DNA from: Yamagishiella unicocca
Lineage: Eukaryota > Chlorophyta > Chlorophyceae > Chlamydomonadales > Volvocaceae
Direction: 5' to 3'
Length of the DNA stretch: 64,000 bases
Assembly (NCBI GenBank): GCA_003116995.1
Contig: BDSL01000007.1
Coordinates: forward strand, 992,001 to 1,056,000
In this document: one piece after another, positions 45,462-55,400 of the stretch
How positions within the stretch are numbered: the stretch's first letter is position 1
How the letters are laid out: the number at the start of each line of letters is the position of its first letter
Program-made: the position numbers and the translations under genes
Notes under the pieces: model-generated
What the model was told of the DNA's origin: nothing
Databases searched by the model: none
The model's input: only the letters and a program-made list of their open reading frames with translations

Positions 45462-48400
45462 ATGGACGAAGGCTACCGCCCTGCGGGCGGGGCGCCACCG
45501 GAGCTCCGCCGCTCTCCAGGGAGGGCGCTGCGGGGCCAGCAGGCCGCATGGGAGGCGGCACCCCAGCCAGAACCCACCGCACCCGCTGTCACTTCACCTC
45601 ATGAGGGGGAAGACGGGGACATAGGAAGCTGGAGCCGGGGCCAGGGCCAGGATCGTGTTGGCGGTGGCGGGTCCGGCGCCGCCTTCGGGTCCGTGGGTGT
45701 CACGAGGGGGAGGGGGACGGAGGGGGAGCTGAGCGAGTGGCGGCTGTTCGCGCAACAGACATCCGCGGTGCTCCGGAAGAACGCCACACTGCAGGTGTGT
45801 GAGGGGGGGAGGGGAAGGACGTGGGCGCGTGTGGGGACGGCGCGGGTGCGTGCGGGGAGCAACGTGTGACCCCGGGCAACATACCTGTGTTTCGTGTCGT
45901 CGCCAGCTACAGTGATGGGGACGTTGCGCTGCCGTGCTCCTGCCTAAGCTTCCTAACTACCCGGCCAACCGCCGCGCCATGCTTGTGCCGTACGCGCCCT
46001 TCCTCCCCTCCCCTCCCTCCCCGCAGCGGCGCGCCTGGGGCCAGAACCTGTGTCTGCTGGGGCTGCCGCTGCTCTTCTGCATAATGCTGCTGGTGGGTGG
46101 TGGTCGGTGGGGTGCTGGTGGGGTGCTGGTGGGGTGCTGGTGGGGTGCTGGTGGGGTGCTGGTGGGGTGCTGGTGGGGTGCTGGTGGGGTGCTGGTGGGG
46201 TGCTGGTGGGGTGCTGGTGGGGTGCTGGTGGGGTGCTGGTGGGGTGCTGGTGGGGTGCTGGTGGGGTGCTGGTGGGGCTGTAGCTGGGATTTGCGGTTCG
46301 GGGGCTGTAGCTGGGGACCCCACGCGTGTTGCGTTGTTTGCGGCGGTCTTATGTCGTTACAGCGCCCTCTGTAAGTCTGTATGCTGCACCGTAGCTCCGC
46401 GGCCAACAGCGCCGCTGGCGCTCCCTCCCCCCGGCCCCTTGCGGTCACGTGGGCCCCCAGGTGCTTCAGCGTCTAATTAACACGCAGCTGGGGGCCAGCG
46501 ACGACTACCGCTGCGGCTGCAAGTGCCTCGAGTGCTGCGACTGGGTGGCAGCGGAGACGACGACCCCCCCACGAGCAGGTGCGGCGGCAGCGGCGGCGGC
46601 AGCGGCGGCGGCACGTTATTCTTCAAGGAAGCACACCACCACCACCAATGCCGTAACAACGTCGTCATATCACCTCATCGCGGACAGGTCGCTGGCCTCC
46701 TCCCGCCGTCACATCCTTATTTGCCACTGGGCTGCCGCCTCGGAGCTCATTGGCACCGCAACCACCACCACCTTCCTCCTGCCTCGCGGTCCTGCGGTTC
46801 CCCCCGCATATGTACCGGTATCCCCCCGCCCCGAAGCTCGCTGGTTGGTCCTGCCCGTCTTGCTGGTGAGCAGAGGCCTTCTGCCAACCCGCCCTGCGCC
46901 CTACCCTCCCCTGTCGGTTCTTTTGTGTAACCCTCCTTGTAGGTTCCGGCTCCGAAGCCACGTGGCAGTGCTTCACGGCGACCAGCGAGCGGCCCTGCTC
47001 GCCGTACGCCCAGTGCAAGGTGAGGTCGACTCACTCGGCGATAATACGGTGTCACGGCCCCCCTGCCACGTTGTCGACGATCTAGAACTGTTGGAAAGGG
47101 CTGCATGGCGTAACTGTCACCACGCGCACCCCACTCCCGCCACCAGCAGGTATCAAACCCCCTCCCTCCCTCCCTCCCTCGCTTGCTCCCTCCCTCCCTC
47201 TCTGTGCAGGCTCGAGACCCCACCATGTGCGGCGCCCAGTACAGCACGTACTCGCAGGTCGCATTTTGCGATGTGCGGTACCCGGCCACGTGGCCTGCCG
47301 TACTTCAGGTACGACCTGAGTTCCGCAGAGTGCCCCCAGCTGCGTGTGGACGGGTCGTGGGTGTGCGCAGCGGGGGGGGCGGGCACGGGTATGGCTGGTG
47401 CACTCCGCGGTCGCGCCTCTATCTTACATGCTTACAGCTGGTAGCAGGACGACCTGGCGACTTGATCCGGATCTGTCTGGATCTTGAGTGTATCAGCATC
47501 CACCATCACTGGATCCACGCCACTCCTGCAGGTTCCGTTGGGGGAGTACCGACCCGTGGGTCTTCACGGCGTGGGGGAAGCCGCGACGTCGCGCCCGGTC
47601 GCCGCGCCGTACACGGGTGAGTAAGGGGCCGGCCTCGATTCACAAGCGCAGGGCCCCACCTGCGACCGCTCGAGCTCCCGCCTCCGAACCGCCTTGCCTG
47701 CCCCTGCCTCCACGGGTTTCGTCCCATGCCCCTGCCTCCACGGGTTTCGTCCCATGCCCCCGCCTCCGTCTGCGGCCTCCACTGCGAGGTGCACCTGACT
47801 TCACTCGTGCCCCACCTTCCTCCGAACGAACCCCCGAACTAACCCCCTAACCAACCTCCGAATTAACCTCCGAACTAACCTCCTGACCAGCCTTCGAACT
47901 AACCAACCTGCTAACCAACCCCCTAACCAACCCCGCCAGGTCAGGACGCTAACGCCAGCGGCGTGTTCAGCACTCGAGTGGTGCCGCCGGGGGGAGACCG
48001 AGGCATCGGTGGCCGCATCCTCCGAGTGAGCCGGGGGGGGTGCTGGCATGAGCGGTTACGCGACATGGATAGGATATCTGGAGCATTGTCTTCGGACCCG
48101 TAGTTGTGGGAGCATGTTGGAGTGAGCCGAGGGGGGAAGGAAGGGGTGGGAGGGGACGGAAGAGGAGGAGGAGTGGGAGACCCAAGACCCATTTGCAATG
48201 ATCGAGGAATGAGGTGTCAGCACGCTAGCACATGACCTTAAATTATTATTATTAATGATCTAAAATTATTATTATTATTACATTACGCCGGCACTAGGCC
48301 TGGCATGTTGTTAAGGGGGCGGGGCGGTGAGGGCATCAGTACACCCTATACGCTCGCGCCACCAGTACCAATCCACCTCATATCGCTAAGGCCCACGCCA

Positions 48401-49366
48401 CATTATCGCTGTGGAACACGACCAGTTAGTGCAACTCGCCGGAGGCTGGTGCTCCTGCCACATCCCTAGTTCATATTTGTCCGCCAGCTCCATGTCCAGC
48501 ATGCCGCCATACTTGGTGTACTTGAGTGAACTTGATGGTTGAGCTACCCGTAGGACGCACACGCTCCCGTCTCTGGCCTAAGCCCCAACACTTCATACTA
48601 GAGTTAGTCCTCCCCATCCACACCGATAGCTATGGATCGGCGGCAGGATTCGAACCTGCATCTCCTGTGCCGCACCTTGTGGGAATCGAACCTGGGATCT
48701 CCTATGCCACAAGATTTGGATTTTTCGGGCTCTCCCAATTGAGCTACACCGATCACATGACCTTAAAAGCCAGTGCCATTGCCGCCAACCCCACGACAGG
48801 ACCTCCGGGATGTGCAGCAGCGCCTACGGCGGGAGAACAACAGCACCGCCGCCAGCAGCAGCAACCGCAGCAGCAGCAACAACAACAACCCACTCCTAGC
48901 AGCGCTTTCGGGCGCTCTCACAACCTCCGCCGGCGGCGGCGGCGGCGCCGCCGGCGGACTCGCCGGTGCCGCCGCCGCCGCCGGCGGCGGCAACGGCGGT
49001 GACGGCGATGACGACGATGGCGGCCTCATTGACCTGTGCGACCCACGGGTCGACGTTGTGGCCCTGCTGCGCCCAGGAGCCGCCCAGCCCGGCACCTCCG
49101 CTGCACCCAACGGCTCCGTCAATGCAACCTCGGCGGCGCCCGCGGCGGCGGGCCCACTGACCGCTGAACAGCTGGCGGCGGCCGCGTCGGCCCTCACTCA
49201 GATTTTGTCGGACTACGATCTGCTGCTGGGCACTCCGACAGACCCCGCGTTCACCAACCTCCTGGAGCCGGCGCTCATCCGCGGCTCGCGAGTGCTGGGC
49301 GCCTCGATGGGCGTGGGCAGCAGCAGCGTCGCTCGTGGCGGCGGCGGCGGTGGGCATGTGCTGGGG

Positions 49367-49419
<53 letters not shown>

Positions 49420-52400
49420 GTCGGACTTCATCACTGATCCCGCGCAGGTGGGTTAGTCGCCGCCGGCTCGCCTGGCTCGGCGCCCGTTGCCGACCTCGCG
49501 GAGCCTCACTCACAAAGCTGCCATAGCGCGGACGCTCTTGCCTTTGCTCCTCTGCCACCTCGCACTGGCCCCGATTCCGGCTGAGATCAGCGTCATGCCG
49601 CCACCGGTGTGCCATACGGCCGCCACGAGCCCTGAAAGTCCTCCCCTCCCACCCCCTCCTCCCTCCCAACTCCTCCTCCGCCCCCTCCCCCCCAAGGTTC
49701 TCCCGCTCTATCACCTCTCCCGCAATTGCTCCGGCCTGTCCTCAACCGACAAGCTGGTGCTGACGCAACTGTCGTGCGCCTTCACCCGGGGGCTGGGGCT
49801 GCCGGAGCTGAGATGTGCGACGTGGGCACCCGCGTGGTGGGGCGGGGCGGGGGCCGGGGGGGGGCGGGTAGATGGGTTAGTTCATTGCCGTACCTGGGGC
49901 CAGCCGTACGTTGTGGGAGGGAATCGTACGGCAGGTGCATGGCTGCCGGAAGTGCTCATGACTCAGACCCTGGTAACTACCAACCGCTAACTACCTTACA
50001 ACCGTGAATGCGAGCAGGCGCCAAGACATCGCCGTCATCGAACGGGAGCTGTTTTGCGGCTGGGACGGCTCGGAGTGCGGCGGGACGCGACCCGGAGCCG
50101 CCGCCATCGCAGCGGTCGCTGCCGTACAACCACCGCCGCCGCCGTCAACGCCGCCGCCGTCGCTGCCGCAGCAGAGCGGGCGGCGGATGCTTTTGCAACA
50201 GACGTCAGGGGCACCTGGCGCGGCGGCGGCGTCGCCAGCTGGCACCAACGCCCCGTCGGCGAGTGCTCCGGGTGCTGCCGCAGTTGTTACTGCTACTGCT
50301 GCTACTGCCGATACTGCCGCTGCCGCCACTGCTACTACTGCTGCTAGTGGCGGTGGTGGTGGTGGTGGTGGTACAGCTGTGGCACCAGCAGCGTCGGAGG
50401 CGGCAGCGGCCGCCGCTGCGGCGGCAGCCGCGGGAGGCAGCAGGATCGTACAGTATCCGAGCGCAGTGTACGACTGGCACGGCAGCGGACCCGCGGGTCT
50501 CGATCTCAGTGTGTGGGTCAACAACAGCGACGCCGAGGTGTGCGGGCTGAGAGGCCTAAAGACACATCTCCTCTTTCTCCTCCCGTCCCCACGTCTCTAC
50601 ACGGGTTTTCCTTGCAGCCCCCGCGTCTCTTCAAACCCCAAAAGAACTAGAACCCCTAAAACCCTGCACACACCCCTCCATCCTCAGGCCAGTATCGCCC
50701 CCCGGGTGCAGCGCTGGCCTGCCGCCATCAACGCCGCGTCTAACGCCTGGCTGTCGGGGGCGGCGGCGCAGCGGGGGCAGCGCCAGCCCTGGGTGGCGCG
50801 CCTGTCAGGTGCGCGCCGCGACACATGTGCACGGCACAGTGTACGTTATACGACACATGCCGTGCTCGTACCGTTAACGTGACGGCGGCACCTACGTACG
50901 GCATGCGCATATGGCGTGGCAACCGCATTGGCCTCGCCCAACCTGTAAGCATGAAAAGGCGTAACCGCGGATGACAGGAGGTGTACGGACCCCAGCTTAT
51001 ACAACCCTGCAACGAGCTGTTGTTGTTCAGTGCCGCCTCTCACGACGAGTGCTGCGCCTAGAGGGGCCCACCTTCCCGTGTTGTGTCACCGGGTCTTGCT
51101 GCCAAACCCCCCTCCCAAACTGAATCCGACCCCGGCAGGCATCAAGGGCTTCCCGACCCGCGGGTCGCCTCTGACCCTGGACCTGGCCTCCCTCATGGGT
51201 CCCTTGTTCTTCATGTGGGTCATGCAGCTACTGTTACCGGTGAGGACCGGGGACCGCTGCTGCTACTGCTGCTACTGCTGGCTCTGCTGCTACTGCTGCT
51301 ACTGCTGGCTCTGCTGCTGCTGCATTTGTCGCAACAGCTGCTACTGCGGCTGCTGCTACTGCCACACTGCCACTACTGCCATTCCATTCTCTTGTATGTA
51401 CGGTATCCATGCGATACCCGTACGACGATACCCTATACGGCTTGTCGCGTGGCTGCGTCGTGCGTGCTGACGATGTACGCGCTCGGGGGCCAACGGTCCG
51501 TAACTGCCAACGGTTTCTTCGCCGTTGCCCGCTCTCCTCCCCTCTCAGACGTACGTCTACGCGCTGGTCTCGGAGCGAGAGAGCGGCGCGCAGCTGCTGA
51601 TGCGGCAGCAGGGCCTGAGGCCGGCGCCGGCAGCGCTGGCGGCGTACTGCTGGTTCGCGCTGCTGTACGGCGTCTTCATGGCGGTCTTCGTCGGCTTCGG
51701 AGCGGCCATCGGGCTCAACATCTTCACCAAGACCGGCGCGGGCGTACAGGTGGCTGGGGGGTTACAACGGGGGGGTGGCGAGGCTTGGGGGTGAGCTACC
51801 ACGTGTGACATGCAGGTGGGGTCAGGCGGCGTACGTCAAGACGTACGTCAAGACGCACGTTGGACGTACGGAGTGGCAGCAGTACTCCCCACTCAAGAGG
51901 CAGGTGGCTGGGTTAGGTACTTGGGTGAGGTTAGGCGGCCACCTCCCCCAGCCCCCGCTGGCCCCCCCTTCAGCCCCCGCTCTCGCCCTCCTTGACCCCT
52001 CCCGCAGGCCGTGTTCTACCTGGTGTGGGGCAACTGCATGGTGGCGTGGGCCTTCTGGTTCGCAGCGGTGTGGGGATCTGCGAGCACCGCCACCCTGGCC
52101 GCCACCACCATGGTGGTGCTCACGGGGCTGGTGGCGAACATGATAGTGGCGCAGGTGGGGTGAAGGGAGGCGGTGGGGAGGTGGCATAAAACCAGGGAGG
52201 TGGAGGGGAGGGGGGAGGGAGGGGGGGGAGGGGGGGAGGGAGGGGGGGAGGGGGGGAGGGAGGGGGGGGGAGGAGAGTTACAGAAAAGAAGGGAGGTGAG
52301 GGAGGAGGGGGGGAGGTGAGGGAGGGGGTGGGGAGAGAGGTGAGGAAGGGGCGGGGTGGGAAGGTACGAGAGGAAACCAGTAAGTCAGCGCTGGGGAGGG

Positions 52401-55400
52401 AGGGAGGGAGGGCACTGGGGAAGACGGTGGGGAGGGAGGGCTATGAGGGGAGACCCGTGGTTCGGCACTGAAAACCCGTGTGTCTTTACTGGGGAGGGAG
52501 GGGAAGGTCGGGGCCGAGGATGCGGGGCGCAGGGAGGGAGGGGAGGGGAGATGAGCGGGCAGCTGTCGAACGCAAGTCCCCTGCTGGATGATACCGCGCT
52601 GGTTTGTTTCTTTGTGTCCTTGCTGGTGTCATGATGTGGCACTGGCCAGCAGTGCGGCTGCTGGCGGTGCACCTCACGTCCCTGTCCTCCCCCTTCCCCT
52701 CTCCCCTCCCTCCCTCCGTCCCTCCCTCCGCTCAGTTCGTCACCTCGGGGCCCTACTGGCTGGCCACCCTGCTCGAGGCCTTCCCCTCATTCGCTCTGTT
52801 CCGGGGGCTGTGGGAGATGAGCCAGTACGCGTTCCTGGCGGCGGCGAACGGGGGGCAAGGTGGGGAGGGCGGTCTGGAGGGGTAGGAGGGGGCGAGGGCG
52901 GTCTGGAGGGGTAGGAGGGGGCGAGGGCGGTCTGGAGGGGTAGGAGGGGGCGAGGGCGGGCGGTCGGGCGAGGTTGGGGAGGCGGCGAGGAGGAGGCCTC
53001 GAGAGGGGCGGGGGACCCCGGGCAGGGGCCAGCGGCACTCGTTCGGGGGCAGGCGGTTGTCATGGGAGCGGGTGATTGCAGGCATATGTGTGTGAGAGGG
53101 ACGGAGAGGATGTGGCGGAGCCCGTACCATACTCCGCTCGCTCTGTACCTCATGCACGAACCGCCACCTGGGGGAAAGGCACCCACACACCCACACACAC
53201 GCTTGCCCGCTCCCACCTCCCGCCGCCTGTTCCTCTCCCCCTCCTCTCTTCCCCCTCCCCTCCCCCAGCATGCGCCCGCACCGATGTGTCCGATGCCTAT
53301 GCGCCAACAACACTTCCCACGCCGAATAACCAGGCTTATTTTGCAATCCCTCTCCTCCTCCCCCTCCTTCCCCCTCCTCCCCCCTCGGTTTTATGTACCC
53401 CCCTCGGTTTGTCAGCCGTGAATTCGCGGATTCTCTTATAAAACCTCCCCCTCCTCCGCAGGCCTGACCTGGTCCCGGCTGCACGACCCGGGCAACGGTA
53501 TGCCGGTGGTGTGGGCGCTGCTGGGCGGACTGACGGTGTGGTGTGCCTGGTGTGCCTGGTACTGGGCCCAGGTGGGTGGGCGGGGGAGGGGGCGAGGGAG
53601 GTCGCCGGGTGGGTGCGGTGGTGGGGTTCAGCCGCTCCTGCATATGTATGCCGCAGCATCCGGCGGTCGGGCGTATAGGGGCGGAGTCGGTCCCTCAGTT
53701 CCGCGCCCCCCCTTGATACACGCCAGGCTTCGGCTGGCGTAACCTTTTTAATTTTTATACACGCCGCAGCAGCATCCCGCCCTTCGCCACATACCCGAAG
53801 CCCCTCCTTACAGACTCCTACGTCCTAGCCCACTGCCTCCATCCCTGCCTCTCCCCTGCTTTGCTAGTCGGTTTTCCTTTCCAGTGTCGACCCACGATTT
53901 TCTTCCACAGCCTGACTTCACTTGCCTTGTCCGGTCCCCTCCCCTCCCCCTGGATCGCAGGTGTTCGGCCCGGACGACCTGGGTGTGCGCGTGCACCCCT
54001 TCTTCTTCCTGGGCTGCAGCCTGGGGCCGGACGACCCTCGGGGCTGGGACTGGTTCACACCGGCGGCTGCGAAGCAGCGCTGGGACAGGTGCGGGGCTGG
54101 GGGGCTGGGGGAGGGCTGCGGGGCTGCGTTAACCTGCCGCTGATGAGCTGAGGCGCCCGACTGCGACTGCGGCGTGTTTGTTGCAATGTAGCTGCGGGCC
54201 CAATCTCGCTGTACGTGAACTTCCAATGATTCCTTGTGACCCCGGACCCCTGTTCCACTCCCCGGGCATTCGATGGTGGGTCCGTCCATCAGGTGGCTGG
54301 CGGGCGCACGAGCGGGCGGTACGGCGGCGGCGGCGGCGGGAGCCCAAGCCGGGGATACGGCGGCAGCCGGGAGTGCCGGCGGCCTTGGTTTCGGGGCCGC
54401 TTGGGTCGACTCGGCGCAGCAGGCTGATGCTGCCACCGCCATCGGTGCCTCCGGCACTCCTGCCACCTCTGCGGCCGCCGCCTCGGCTGTAAAGGTACCC
54501 GCAGCGCCAGCGGCAGCAGCAGCAGTGGCAGCAGCAGCCGGCAGCGGGGGTACGGACAACCAGCACGGGTCAGCAGCGGCGGAGGCGGCGGCGGAGGCGG
54601 AGGCGGAGGGGATCGGGGCTGCCTCCGGCTTGGAGGGGGAGGCGGGCTGCGGGGACGAGGCAGAAGGGGAGGGGCAGGATGTCCGGGAGGAGCGGCTGCG
54701 AGTGGAGAGGGTGTGGCTGCAACTGCAGAGCCGCGAGGGGCGCAGCGGCGGCGGCAGCAGCGGCAGCGGCGGCGGCGGCGGCGATTTCGAGGCCGGAGCG
54801 GCTGGTGGGTGGGGAGGCGGCGACACAGTGGCGCCGGCGCTGCTGCTGCGCAACGTCCGCAAGGTGTTCCCCGGGCAGGTGGGTACGACAACTTATCACA
54901 CGACTTTCGACGTCTCTGACGGCTTTGATGACTTTGACCTGATCGCTCTTGCCCGCGTGCCAGTTGCCATATACATTCTCGGAGCTGAGCGGCAACCCTA
55001 AGAGCCCCTCACCGCCCTTCCTGCCCCAATCCTTGTCTTGCCCTCACGCCATACACATCCTCCCCCCTCCCGCGCTCCCCCTTCCCGCCCTTCCCCCCCT
55101 ACCGTCGGTTTTCTCTGCTTTCCTTGTCTTTTTCAGTGTCAGGCGATGCGCCCGATGGCTCTACCTTTTAAGGTCTGGAGCCCACTGTAACGATTACATC
55201 AACGGGGGTTCTTTTATCAAACCCCCTATACGGGGGTTCTCTTATCAAATCCCCTACACGGGGGTCCTTTTATGAGATCCCCCTACACGGCTCTTCCCTT
55301 CACCCCCCCCCGCAGAGCTCCGCGGGTCGCGCCCACGCGGCGGTCCGCTGCTTGTCTCTGGCAGTAGGCTCCAGGGAGGCCCTGGGGCTACTCGGGCCCA

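Noticed and set aside
46050..46323. [13 protein letters not shown] repeat peptide and its antisense
   Set aside because: 11-bp minisatellite within an ABCA intron bounded by good splice sites.
48636..48754. Functional tRNA gene
   Set aside because: The acceptor stem, A box and B box are present, but the anticodon arm is replaced by an inserted second 3' half, and the unit is flanked by a SINE body, tail and target-site duplication.
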